Below, one piece after another: positions 14,288 through 22,727 of a stretch of 64,000 nt of DNA. The notes under the pieces are model-generated. The model had not been told where the DNA came from. It was given only the letters and a program-made list of their open reading frames with translations, and did not search any database. The stretch's first letter is position 1. The number at the start of each line of letters is the position of its first letter. A program made the position numbers and the translations under genes. This DNA comes from CAVQKZ01 sp963837325 (GTDB taxonomy: Bacteria; Actinomycetota; Actinomycetes; Mycobacteriales; Jatrophihabitantaceae), in contig CAWIMV010000002.1 of assembly GCA_963837325.1 (NCBI GenBank), forward strand, positions 930,001 through 994,000, in the 5' to 3' direction.

Positions 14288-15556
14288 ATGACTGCTCTGC
14301 TCGATCGCCCCCTTGTGCCTTCGCCGGCCACGGCTTTGGTGTGTCGCAACTGTGGCGCCCAGTTCCCGCTCGGACCGCAGCACGCCTGCTTCGAGTGTTT
14401 CGGCCCGCTCGAGATCGGCTACGACCCGGCGGCGCTCGCCCGGGTCACGCACGAAGACATCGCCGCCGGGCCGCAGTCGATCTGGCGGTACGCCGGACTG
14501 CTGCCGGTCGGCCAGAACCCGGCCAGCCGGGTCGACTCCAACACCGGCATGACCCCGCTCATCCGGGCCGACCGGCTGGCCGACGAGCTTGGCTTCACCG
14601 CGCCCGTCTGGATCAAGGACGACTCGGCCAACCCGACGCACTCGTTCAAGGACCGGGTCGTCTCGGTCGCGATCACTGCCGCACGTGAGCTCGGCTTCGA
14701 CCGCATCGCGTGTGCATCGACCGGCAACCTGGCCAACTCGGTGGCCGCGCACGCCGCCCGGATCGGGATGAAGTCGATCGTGTTCATCCCGTCCGACCTC
14801 GAGCCGGCCAAGATCATCCAGACGGCGATCTACGGTCAGACGCTCGTCGGCGTCGACGGCTCCTACGACGACGTCAACCGGTTGTGCTCGGAGCTGGCCG
14901 AGACCGACGAGTTCGAGACGACCGGTTTCGTCAACGTCAACGTGCGGCCGTACTACGCCGAGGGCTCCAAGACACTGGGCTACGAGGTTGCCGAGCAGCT
15001 GGGCTGGCGGTTGCCGGGGCAGTACGTCGCGCCGATGGCGTCGGGCTCGATGCTGACCAAGATCCACAAGGCGTTCAAGGAACTGATCGCAGCCGAACTG
15101 GTGCCGTCGGCGCCGTGGCGGGTGTTCGGGGCGCAGTCTGCCGGGTGCTCGCCCATCGCGACGGCGTTCGACAACGGCTGGGACGTGGTGCAGCCGGTGC
15201 GGCCGACGGGGATCGCGAAGTCGCTGAACATCGGCAGCCCGGCCGACGGGCCGTACGCGCTGGACGCGGTGCGCTCGACCGGAGGCGCGATGGCGGCCGT
15301 CAACGACGACGAGATCCGCGAGGGCATCCGGCTGCTGGCGCGTACTACCGGCGTGTTCGCCGAGACAGCCGGCGGCGTGACGGTGGCGGTGCTGCGCAAG
15401 CTGGTCGAGGCCGGCGCGATCGACACGTCGGTTGAGACCGTCGCGTTCAATACCGGCGACGGCCTGAAGACCATCGACGCGGTGACCGACGGCGTTCGCC
15501 CGACCGCCGTCATCGAGCCGACGATCAAGGGCATGCGCGCCGCCGGCCTGCTCTAG
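14288..15556 (+). CDS. thrC: Threonine synthase
   Basis: The 422-residue fold-type II PLP enzyme converts O-phosphohomoserine to threonine and phosphate in the cytosol. The N-terminus has a four-Cys cluster (C19, C22, C34, C37) typical of actinobacterial/plant-type threonine synthases. The PLP lysine is K121 in HSFKDRV. The phosphate-binding loop SGSMLTK and the segment CASTGNLANSVA are also present. The ATG follows a SAM-I riboswitch, so expression should respond to S-adenosylmethionine, which reports on the competing methionine branch. It is monocistronic: two palindromic repeat arms lie directly after the stop, then the converging DUF559 gene. Confidence 0.95.
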   Translation: MTALLDRPLVPSPATALVCRNCGAQFPLGPQHACFECFGPLEIGYDPAALARVTHEDIAAGPQSIWRYAGLLPVGQNPASRVDSNTGMTPLIRADRLADELGFTAPVWIKDDSANPTHSFKDRVVSVAITAARELGFDRIACASTGNLANSVAAHAARIGMKSIVFIPSDLEPAKIIQTAIYGQTLVGVDGSYDDVNRLCSELAETDEFETTGFVNVNVRPYYAEGSKTLGYEVAEQLGWRLPGQYVAPMASGSMLTKIHKAFKELIAAELVPSAPWRVFGAQSAGCSPIATAFDNGWDVVQPVRPTGIAKSLNIGSPADGPYALDAVRSTGGAMAAVNDDEIREGIRLLARTTGVFAETAGGVTVAVLRKLVEAGAIDTSVETVAFNTGDGLKTIDAVTDGVRPTAVIEPTIKGMRAAGLL

Positions 15557-15571
15557 CCCGTCGGCCGGCCT

Positions 15572-15660
15572 GTTTTCCCCGCTGGTGACCGGTGGTCGGC
15601 TTGTTTTCCCCGCTGGTGACCGGTTCAGGCCGTCCTAACCGACCACGCGCGGGGAAAACC
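15572..15660. repeat. Palindromic repeat cluster, left flank of the DUF559 gene
   Basis: Two arms containing TTTTCCCCGCTGGTGACCGG lie 31 bases apart (15572 and 15603). The second pairs with an inverted GGGGAAAAC ending at 15659, giving a 57-base unit (15603-15659). The cluster starts 16 bases after the thrC stop, and its right part forms the last codons of the converging DUF559 gene. Confidence 0.85.
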
Positions 15661-16554
15661 GGAGCGGTCTCGGTGATTGCCCCGCTCGAACGCCGAGTGG
15701 ATCCGGTCCCGTAGCAGGTGCGGGTAACGCGTCACCTCGTTCCAATCCCACCGGACGACGACGAGACCGAGTGCTTCGAGCCGCTCTTGGCGGCGCTTCT
15801 CTTCGACCAAGGCGCTGCGCGAGTCGTACTTGCTCTGCCCGTCCGCTTCGCCGGCGACCCCCGGCCCGGCCCAATAGAAGTCGGGACGGCCCACGAACAT
15901 GCCGAGGTCGTCGTGCACGGGAACCTGAAGGTCCGGTGTCGGGAGTCCCAACCAGGCGATGACGAGCCGGCTAACCGTCTCCAGCGGAGATTCAGAACGG
16001 CCATCCGCGACGGCCAGGGCCCGCTTCGCCCGACGGATGCCTGGCCAATTCCGACAGTCGTGCGCGACTCGTTCGAGGATGATGGCATCGACCAGTCGTC
16101 GGTGCGCCGCCGCGTCGATGGCGACGACGGCGGCCGGCGTCGGCATCGATCGGCCCAGGTCGATCAGGGTCCGCGGTAGTGATGTCACCGGCACTCCGCC
16201 GATCTCGACCACGTGATCGGCGTGCAGCCTCGCGCGATGCAGCAGCGCACCCGCGACGTCTCCGGTGGCGCGTGGAGTGATCGTGAGATCTGGCCGGCTC
16301 GGGGCAGGGCGCAAGAGCGGCAACTCGTGGAACAGGGCGGCCGAGCGATGGCTCACGACGCTGCCCCGACAGGCGCGGGCCGCGGCCGCGGCAGCGATCC
16401 GTGGATCGTCGCGGTGCTCGGGCTGGGTGAACTGGTCGTGCCGCAGGCGCAGTACGCGTCCGGAACGCACCGCTCGAGTCAACGCGGCGTCGGACCAGCC
16501 GCACGACCGGGCGTCGGCGCGGCTGAAGATAGGTGCAGGCAGCGTGGTTCGCAT
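15625..16554 (-). CDS. DUF559/AbiEi-like protein with C-terminal Vsr-type endonuclease fold
   Basis: The 309-residue protein combines an N-terminal AbiEi-like winged-helix part (SRADARSCGWSDAALTRAV, RVLRLRHDQF) with a C-terminal DUF559 domain of the PD-(D/E)XK type. RPDFYW, then GEADGQSKYD, and LEALGLVVVRWDWNEV carry the acidic and basic residues of the fold. Such actinobacterial proteins are annotated as type IV toxin-antitoxin antitoxin-like, but nuclease activity is not shown. No toxin partner is adjacent. The start at MRTTLPAP is chosen because the open frame upstream runs through palindromic repeats. Repeat clusters lie on both sides, and the last codons come from one of them. Confidence 0.78.
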   Translation of the reverse strand: MRTTLPAPIFSRADARSCGWSDAALTRAVRSGRVLRLRHDQFTQPEHRDDPRIAAAAAARACRGSVVSHRSAALFHELPLLRPAPSRPDLTITPRATGDVAGALLHRARLHADHVVEIGGVPVTSLPRTLIDLGRSMPTPAAVVAIDAAAHRRLVDAIILERVAHDCRNWPGIRRAKRALAVADGRSESPLETVSRLVIAWLGLPTPDLQVPVHDDLGMFVGRPDFYWAGPGVAGEADGQSKYDSRSALVEEKRRQERLEALGLVVVRWDWNEVTRYPHLLRDRIHSAFERGNHRDRSGFPRAWSVRTA

Positions 16555-16644
16555 GCTGCGAGCCGACTGCGCCGCGGTCGTTGCCGCCAGCGCTGCCGGC
16601 GATCTGTGGATGCAGCACCCGGCTGTGGACAACCAACTTGACTT

Positions 16645-16797
16645 GTTTTCCCCGCTGGTGACCGGCCTGCCCGCGGTTTGCCCCGCTGGTGACCGGTTTC
16701 GGGTGCGCGAACCGATCAGCGGCGGGGAAATCATGCGGCGGCCCGGTCAGCAGCGGGGAAATCATGCGCCCACCCGGTCAGCAGCGGGGAAATCATG
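16645..16797. repeat. Palindromic repeat cluster, right flank of the DUF559 gene
   Basis: Two forward arms start at 16645 and 16676, 31 bases apart. Inverted arms end in GGGGAAATCATG, one in the unit 16676-16732 and two more at 16743-16766 and 16774-16797, again 31 bases apart. The paired unit measures exactly 57 bases. This subgroup reads AAATCATG where other copies read AAAACATG, so these copies share a local history. Confidence 0.85.
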
Positions 16798-16858
16798 CGC
16801 CGCTGAGCGAGCCGCCAGCGCCGGGAATCCGGCCTCGCCGCGTAGCGTTAGCCCCAAT

Positions 16859-17191
16859 ATGACCGAGCAACCGGCCTTCGGCGCGCTGCTTCAGCTGACC
16901 GCGCGCCCGGGCGAGCGCAACGACGTCCTGCGCGTGCTGACGAACTACGCCCATACCCTCGACGGGGAGCCCGGCACGCTGTTGTTCGCCGTCGCCGCCG
17001 ACCCGGAGGACCCGGACCTGATCTGGCTCTGGGAGGAATTCGCCGACGCGAACGCCGTCCAGGACCACTTCCAACACGACTTCTTCCGCGCCCTGCAGCT
17101 CGAACTGGCCGACCTGCTCGCCGAACCCATCTCGGTGCGTCCGCTCGCACCCGTCCTGCACCGCGTCAATCCCGGCGTCTCGGCGGAATAA
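16859..17191 (+). CDS. Putative quinol/antibiotic biosynthesis monooxygenase (ABM domain)
   Basis: The 110-residue protein has one ABM ferredoxin-like domain: ALLQLTARPGERNDVLRVL, then FAVAADPEDPDLIWLWEEF and the tail HFQHDFFRAL. Such small dimers include cofactor-free monooxygenases and YgiN-type quinol monooxygenases; many have no known substrate. The ATG at 16859 is the first start after the repeat cluster, and the open frame further upstream is repeat-derived. It lies alone, upstream of the groEL control region. Confidence 0.85.
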   Translation: MTEQPAFGALLQLTARPGERNDVLRVLTNYAHTLDGEPGTLLFAVAADPEDPDLIWLWEEFADANAVQDHFQHDFFRALQLELADLLAEPISVRPLAPVLHRVNPGVSAE

Positions 17192-17242
17192 CCGGTCCGC
17201 CTTCAGGCCCGCCGCCCGCCGCCGGAAGCTGCCGGGCAGCTG

Positions 17243-17269
17243 CTTGCACTCGTCGGGGGTGAGTGCTAA
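17243..17269 (+). promoter_or_regulatory. CIRCE operator 1 upstream of groEL
   Basis: Inverted arms CTTGCACTC and GAGTGCTAA flank a 9-base spacer, matching the HrcA-binding CIRCE consensus TTAGCACTC-N9-GAGTGCTAA at all but two positions. It should repress groEL at normal temperature. Confidence 0.9.
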
Positions 17270-17276
17270 ACCTGAA

Positions 17277-17303
17277 TTGGCACTCGGCTAGGCTGAGTGC
17301 CAG
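17277..17303 (+). promoter_or_regulatory. CIRCE operator 2 upstream of groEL
   Basis: A second CIRCE-like site, TTGGCACTC and GAGTGCCAG with a 9-base spacer, lies seven bases after the first. The outer bases deviate while the GCACTC/GAGTGC core is intact. The tandem pair probably tightens HrcA control. Confidence 0.8.
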
Positions 17304-17401
17304 CCGGAGGCAGTGAGGGGCTCCCATGAGTTCCGTCCGTCGCGGGCACCGCCAGCCGGTGAATACGGCTTCGTTTCATCTACGAGTGAGGACACCACCG
17401 C

Positions 17402-19033
17402 ATGGCTAAGTTGATCGCGTTCGACGAAGAGGCCCGTCGCGGCCTCGAGCGCGGCATGAACATCCTTGCCGACGCAGTGAGGGTGACGCTCGGTCCCAAG
17501 GGCCGCAACGTCGTCCTGGAAAAGAAGTGGGGCGCCCCGACGATCACCAATGACGGTGTCAGCATCGCCAAGGAGATCGAGCTCGAGGACCCCTACGAGA
17601 AGATCGGCGCCGAGCTGGTCAAGGAAGTTGCCAAGAAGACCGACGACGTAGCCGGTGACGGCACCACCACGGCCACCGTGCTGGCCCAGGCGCTGGTGCG
17701 CGAAGGTCTGCGCAACGTTGCCGCCGGCGCCAACCCGATGGCGCTCAAGCGGGGTATCGAGGCCGCGGTCGCATCGGTGTCCGAGGTGCTGGGCAACCAG
17801 GCCAAGGACGTTGAGACCAAGGAGCAGATCGCCGCGACCGCGTCGATCTCCGCCGCTGACTCCAGCGTCGGCGAGCTCATCGCCGAGGCGATGGACAAGG
17901 TCGGCAAGGAAGGCGTCATCACCGTCGAGGAGAGCAACACCTTCGGCCTCGAGCTCGAGCTCACCGAGGGTATGCGCTTCGACAAGGGTCACCTGTCGCA
18001 GTACTTCGTGACCGACGCCGAGCGCATGGAGACCACGCTCGACGACCCGTACATCCTCATCGTCGAGAACAAGATCTCGAACGTGAAGGACTTGCTCCCG
18101 CTGCTCGAGAAGGTCATGGGCACCGGCAAGCCGCTTGCGATCATCTCCGAGGACGTCGAGGGTGAGGCCCTGGCGACTCTGGTCGTGAACAAGATCCGGG
18201 GCACGTTCAAGTCCGTCGCGGTCAAGGCCCCGGGCTTCGGCGACCGCCGCAAGGCCATGTTGCAGGACATCGCGATCCTGACCGGTGGCACCGTGATCAG
18301 CGAGACCGTGGGTCTCAAGCTCGAGAACGCCACGCTCGAGGACCTGGGCAAGGCGCGCAAGTTCACCACCACCAAGGACGAGACCACGATCGTCGAGGGT
18401 GCCGGTGACGCCGAGCAGATCCAGGGCCGGGTCAACCAGATTCGGGCCGAGATCGAGAAGAGCGACTCGGACTACGACCGCGAGAAGCTGCAGGAGCGGT
18501 TGGCCAAGCTGGCCGGCGGCGTTGCGGTCATCAAGGTCGGCGCGGCCACCGAGGTCGAGCTGAAGGAGCGCAAGCACCGCATCGAGGACGCCGTTCGTAA
18601 CGCGAAGGCCGCTGTCGAGGAAGGCCTGCTCCCGGGCGGTGGCGTGGCTCTGGCCAACGCCGTCGGCACCGCGTTCGACAAGCTTGACCTGGTCGGGGAC
18701 GAGGCGACCGGCGCGAACATCGTGAAGGTTGCGCTCACCGCGCCGCTCAAGCAGATCGCGATCAACGCCGGCCACGAGGGTGGCGTCGTTGCCGAGAAGG
18801 TCAACTCGCTGCCTGCGGGTCACGGCCTGAACGCGGCCACCGGCGAGTACGTCGACATGTTCGCCGCAGGCATCGTCGAGCCGGCCAAGGTAACCCGCTC
18901 GGCCCTGCAGAACGCCGCGTCGATCGCCGCGCTGTTCCTCACCACCGAGGTCGTCGTGGCCGACAAGCCGGAGAAGGCCGGAGCTGGCGCTGGCGCCGGC
19001 GGCGGCATGCCCGGTGGAGACATGGACTTCTAA
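17402..19033 (+). CDS. groEL: Chaperonin GroEL (60 kDa)
   Basis: The 543-residue GroEL subunit assembles into the double-ring cytosolic folding chamber with GroES. Conserved features run in order: GPKGRNVVLEKKWGAPTITN and the ATP-binding GDGTTTATVLA near residue 86 in the equatorial domain, then the apical segment VKAPGFGDRRKAML. The Gly/Met tail (GAGGGMPGGDMDF) is typical, unlike the His-rich tails of some mycobacterial GroEL1 copies. No groES is adjacent, so this is the stand-alone groEL2-type copy of actinobacteria. Two CIRCE sites precede it and a strong hairpin follows. Confidence 0.97.
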   Translation: MAKLIAFDEEARRGLERGMNILADAVRVTLGPKGRNVVLEKKWGAPTITNDGVSIAKEIELEDPYEKIGAELVKEVAKKTDDVAGDGTTTATVLAQALVREGLRNVAAGANPMALKRGIEAAVASVSEVLGNQAKDVETKEQIAATASISAADSSVGELIAEAMDKVGKEGVITVEESNTFGLELELTEGMRFDKGHLSQYFVTDAERMETTLDDPYILIVENKISNVKDLLPLLEKVMGTGKPLAIISEDVEGEALATLVVNKIRGTFKSVAVKAPGFGDRRKAMLQDIAILTGGTVISETVGLKLENATLEDLGKARKFTTTKDETTIVEGAGDAEQIQGRVNQIRAEIEKSDSDYDREKLQERLAKLAGGVAVIKVGAATEVELKERKHRIEDAVRNAKAAVEEGLLPGGGVALANAVGTAFDKLDLVGDEATGANIVKVALTAPLKQIAINAGHEGGVVAEKVNSLPAGHGLNAATGEYVDMFAAGIVEPAKVTRSALQNAASIAALFLTTEVVVADKPEKAGAGAGAGGGMPGGDMDF

Positions 19034-19054
19034 GAGGTCCTGCACCAAACGCCG

Positions 19055-19086
19055 AAAGGGCGGTCCCAGAACTGGGACCGCCCTTT
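19055..19086 (+). terminator. Rho-independent-like terminator of groEL
   Basis: A perfect 15-base stem (AAAGGGCGGTCCCAG and its complement) with a two-base gap in the strict repeat lies 22 bases after the groEL stop. It ends in CCCTTT. The strength of the hairpin supports efficient termination. Confidence 0.85.
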
Positions 19087-19184
19087 CGCGCGCTCTGCGG
19101 CATTCCTGAATATTGCGCAACGACCCGAATATCGCCGCACGTCCAACAAATGCGACAAAGCCAGCGGCGGTTAATGCCCAGCAA

Positions 19185-19213
19185 TTGACATCGGCTTGAC
19201 GCCCTAGTAATGA
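19185..19213 (+). promoter_or_regulatory. Possible promoter of the GH26-like gene
   Basis: TTGACA at 19185 and TAATGA at 19208 are separated by 17 bases in an AT-richer stretch about 70 bases before the GTG start. The -35 is perfect and the -10 is partial. Confidence 0.35.
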
Positions 19214-19282
19214 TCGCGCCAATACATCGCAGCGGGCGCGGGTGGCGCGCCGGCGAGCGACGTGTAGGGGACAGGCACGATT

Positions 19283-22200
19283 GTGCGCACCAGGATGGCG
19301 AGTGGCGTCGGCGCACTCGTGACTGTCGTCCTGACTGTCGGATTTCTGGCGGTATTCACACCACCGGCCGCAGCAAATCGGGTCTGCGTGGTTTCGGCGA
19401 AATTGGTGAATCCTTGCCGGCCCTGGATCGGCGAATCAGCTGCCAACTATCCCAACATCGGCAGTGGGGTGCTGAATCAGTTCCTGGGTGCCGAGCAGCG
19501 CATCGGCCGCAATCTGGACATCGTGCACACCTATCATCCGGTCGGCTCCAACACACTGTCCGCGGACGACGTGGCGCTCGCCACGCGAGCCAACACGATC
19601 CTGTTCACCAACTGGAAACCGGCCAGCCTCTGGAGCCAGGCCGATGGCACCAACGCCGGCGTCAATGCCGCGGTCGACAAGATGGCGGCCAGTGTCAAAG
19701 CACTCGGCAATCACAAGATCTTCATGACGCTGTATCACGAACCGGAGAATGACGTGACCACCGACGTCAATTGTCCGGCTGTGGTTTACAAGGGCTCGGC
19801 CGGAACGCCAGCTGAATATCGGGCAATGTGGCGCGCAACTCAGGACCGCTTCGCCGCGGATGGCGTGACGAACGTCGTCTGGGTGTTGGATTATATGAAC
19901 TACGCCCCTTGGGATTGCCTTATCCCGGACCTGTATCCCGGCAACGATCTGGTCGATTGGATTATGTTCGACGGATATGGCAGTACCAACCCGGACTGGG
20001 TTGCCAATGTGAGTCGCTTTCAGGACCTGCTGCGCGCGGACAATGATCCTGACCACAATTTCGTTTCCAAGCCCTGGGGCATTGCGGAGTGGGGAATCTC
20101 CGGCAACACTCCCGCTATCCAGATCGCGTACTACGACCAGGTGAAGGCGGCACTGGACGCTAATACCTTCCCTGCCCTCAAGGCCTATATCGCCTACGAC
20201 GAAAACGATCAGGGCTCGTCGTCCGGCTCGAATCTGCGGATCGGCTATGACGACAACGGGACGGCCAATCCGGTCAAGCAGGCCCATTACAACGCTTTCG
20301 CCAACGATCCGTTGATCACTGGAAGCTTCGTCCTTCCGGGGTCCGATACGACGCCGCCCACGGTGAGCTTGGTCGTGCCGGTCGACGGGCAGAATGTGCA
20401 CGGCACGTTGCCGGTCTCAGCTCAAGCGAGCGACGACGGCAGCGGGATCGCGAGTGCCCAGCTGATCGTCGACGGTCAGCCGTTCGGCTCGGCGGTGCTC
20501 GATCCCGACCAACCGGTCGCGTTGCCGCTCGACACCACCACCCTGTCGCCGGGTACGCACACGGTGGCGGTCAGCGTCAGCGATGGCTCGGGCAACACGG
20601 CAACCTCCCAGTCGGTGACTGTCACGGTGGACAACGCCGACCATCAGGTTCCGAGCACGCCGACCGGTCTGGCGATCACCCAGCGAACGCAGACGAGCAT
20701 CGGTCTGGCCTGGCAGCCCGCCACCGACGATATCGGCGTCGACGGCTATGACATCATGCGCGACGGCAACGTGGTCGGGCAGGTTACGGGAGCGGACACC
20801 GCGTACCTCGATAGCGACCTGACCCCACAGACCAGCTACGAGTACGCGGTCCGGGCTCGCGACGCGGCCGGAAACGTGAGCCCGGCGAGCGACGTTGTCA
20901 GCGCAACGACGCTCGCGGTCGGCGACACGATTGCGCCGAGCGTTCCCACCGGCCTCGCCCTGGAGGCGCTGACGACGACCGAGGCGCACTTGACCTGGCA
21001 GCCGTCGACGGACGACGTCGGGGTCGCCGGCTATCACGTCTACCGGGACGGCCAGCCGATCGCGACCGTCAGCGACGGCTCGACCGACTACCGCGACAGT
21101 GGTCTGACCGACGCGACCGGTTACAGCTACACGGTCGACAGCTACGACGGCGACGGCAACGCCAGCGCCCTGAGCGCGGCACTGCAGGTGACGACGCCTG
21201 ACGGGCATGCGCCCACGGTGCCGGCCGGCCTGGCTGCGGCTGCGATCAGCCCGAGTCAGGTCGACCTGTCCTGGAACGCCAGTACCGACAATGTCGGCGT
21301 CGATTCTTACGTCGTCTATCGCGACGACAATCCGATCGCGACCGTCACCGGACTTTCCTATTCAGATACTGGCTTGGACGCCGAGTCCGAGTATTCGTAT
21401 CAAGTTTCGGCGGTTGACGCGGCCGGGAACCCGAGCCCGCGAACCGATCCGCAGGTCGTGACGACGCCGCCGGCTCCGGATCGAACTGCGCCGAGCGTCC
21501 CGACTGGTCTGACCGCAAACACGCTCAGTCCGTCCTCCATAGCGCTCAGTTGGCAGGCGAGCACCGACGCCGGTGGAATGGGCGGCTATTACGTCTATCG
21601 CAATGGCGCCCAAGTGGCGACTGTGCCGACGGGGACCACCTACACCGATAGCGGTCTTACCGACGGCCGATCTTTTAGTTACACCGTCGCCGCATTCGAT
21701 GCAGCCGGTAATACGAGTCTTCCCAGTGGCGCCGTGACCGCGAGCACGCCAGACGTTCACGCGCCGTCCATACCGATCGGAGTGAAAGTCACCGCCGTCG
21801 CCTACAACCAGGTGAGCCTGGCTTGGTCGGCCGCAACCGACAACGTCGCCGTCAACGGCTACCACGTATACCGCGGTTCGACGCTGATTGCGACGCTCGC
21901 GGGCACTGTGCTGACCTATCAGGACAAGAGCGTCGCTACGAAGACGACCTACACCTACGCCGTTGACGCATTCGACTCGGCCGCGAACACCAGTGCCAAG
22001 TCGTCGACTGTGACCGCGACGACGCCGGCGGCACCGGACAGCACGCCGCCGAGCACACCGACCGGCCTGGCCGGCTCACTGAAGAGCGGCGCCGTGAACC
22101 TCACCTGGAAAGCGGCCACTGACAACGTCAAGGTCACCGGCTACATCGTGTACCGGGGTGGCACCAAGCTCGCATCGGTGACGACGCTCAACTACACCGA

Positions 22201-22606
22201 CGCGACCGTTCGCCAGGGTTCGTCGTACCAGTACTACGTCACGGCCGTGGATGCGGCCGGGAACGCCAGCGGTGCGAGCACCTCCGTGACAGTCAAGGTG
22301 CCCGACACCGTCGCGCCAACCGCGCCCACGAAGCTGACGGCGACGCCGGGCAGCGCCAGCGTGAAGCTGACCTGGGTTGCGGCTACGGACAACGTCGGCG
22401 TCACCGGCTACTACGTCTACCGAGGAACAACTTTGGTCGGAACGGTCAAGACCGGCACGACCTTCACGAACACCGGCCTGAAGACGGGCACGAGTTACAC
22501 CTACAAGGTCGTCGCCTTCGACGCGGCCGGCAACAAGGGCCCAGCCAGTTCCACGGTCACAGTCAAACCCAAGGCCACGATGGGCTTGCTGGTAATGGCG
22601 GTGTAG
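19283..22606 (+). CDS. Secreted GH26-like glycoside hydrolase with seven FnIII domains
   Basis: The 1107-residue exported enzyme has a signal peptide (residues 1-32, ending PPAAA). The catalytic domain (about 33-340) has MTLYHEPEND with the putative acid/base E153 and WGIAEWGISG with the putative nucleophile E269, the pattern of GH26 mannanase-type TIM barrels. An Ig-like domain follows (about 355-450, TPPTVSLVVP). Seven fibronectin type III repeats run from about 453 to 1100, each with W-x-x-[AS]-TD and GY-x-[VI]-YR. The domains would cleave and bind plant-type polysaccharide outside the cell. The GTG follows AGGGGA; ATG four codons later is an alternative. Substrate is inferred. Confidence 0.86.
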   Translation: MRTRMASGVGALVTVVLTVGFLAVFTPPAAANRVCVVSAKLVNPCRPWIGESAANYPNIGSGVLNQFLGAEQRIGRNLDIVHTYHPVGSNTLSADDVALATRANTILFTNWKPASLWSQADGTNAGVNAAVDKMAASVKALGNHKIFMTLYHEPENDVTTDVNCPAVVYKGSAGTPAEYRAMWRATQDRFAADGVTNVVWVLDYMNYAPWDCLIPDLYPGNDLVDWIMFDGYGSTNPDWVANVSRFQDLLRADNDPDHNFVSKPWGIAEWGISGNTPAIQIAYYDQVKAALDANTFPALKAYIAYDENDQGSSSGSNLRIGYDDNGTANPVKQAHYNAFANDPLITGSFVLPGSDTTPPTVSLVVPVDGQNVHGTLPVSAQASDDGSGIASAQLIVDGQPFGSAVLDPDQPVALPLDTTTLSPGTHTVAVSVSDGSGNTATSQSVTVTVDNADHQVPSTPTGLAITQRTQTSIGLAWQPATDDIGVDGYDIMRDGNVVGQVTGADTAYLDSDLTPQTSYEYAVRARDAAGNVSPASDVVSATTLAVGDTIAPSVPTGLALEALTTTEAHLTWQPSTDDVGVAGYHVYRDGQPIATVSDGSTDYRDSGLTDATGYSYTVDSYDGDGNASALSAALQVTTPDGHAPTVPAGLAAAAISPSQVDLSWNASTDNVGVDSYVVYRDDNPIATVTGLSYSDTGLDAESEYSYQVSAVDAAGNPSPRTDPQVVTTPPAPDRTAPSVPTGLTANTLSPSSIALSWQASTDAGGMGGYYVYRNGAQVATVPTGTTYTDSGLTDGRSFSYTVAAFDAAGNTSLPSGAVTASTPDVHAPSIPIGVKVTAVAYNQVSLAWSAATDNVAVNGYHVYRGSTLIATLAGTVLTYQDKSVATKTTYTYAVDAFDSAANTSAKSSTVTATTPAAPDSTPPSTPTGLAGSLKSGAVNLTWKAATDNVKVTGYIVYRGGTKLASVTTLNYTDATVRQGSSYQYYVTAVDAAGNASGASTSVTVKVPDTVAPTAPTKLTATPGSASVKLTWVAATDNVGVTGYYVYRGTTLVGTVKTGTTFTNTGLKTGTSYTYKVVAFDAAGNKGPASSTVTVKPKATMGLLVMAV

Positions 22607-22727
22607 CGGGCCACCCGGGCCTCTAGGCGACCAGATGTGGCGCGCCGGCCTTCAGCCACTCGTTGCGCGCCGTGACGGCGGCGGCAATTCGTCGGAATGG
22701 GCGCGCCGGGAGAACTCGGGTCAGCGG

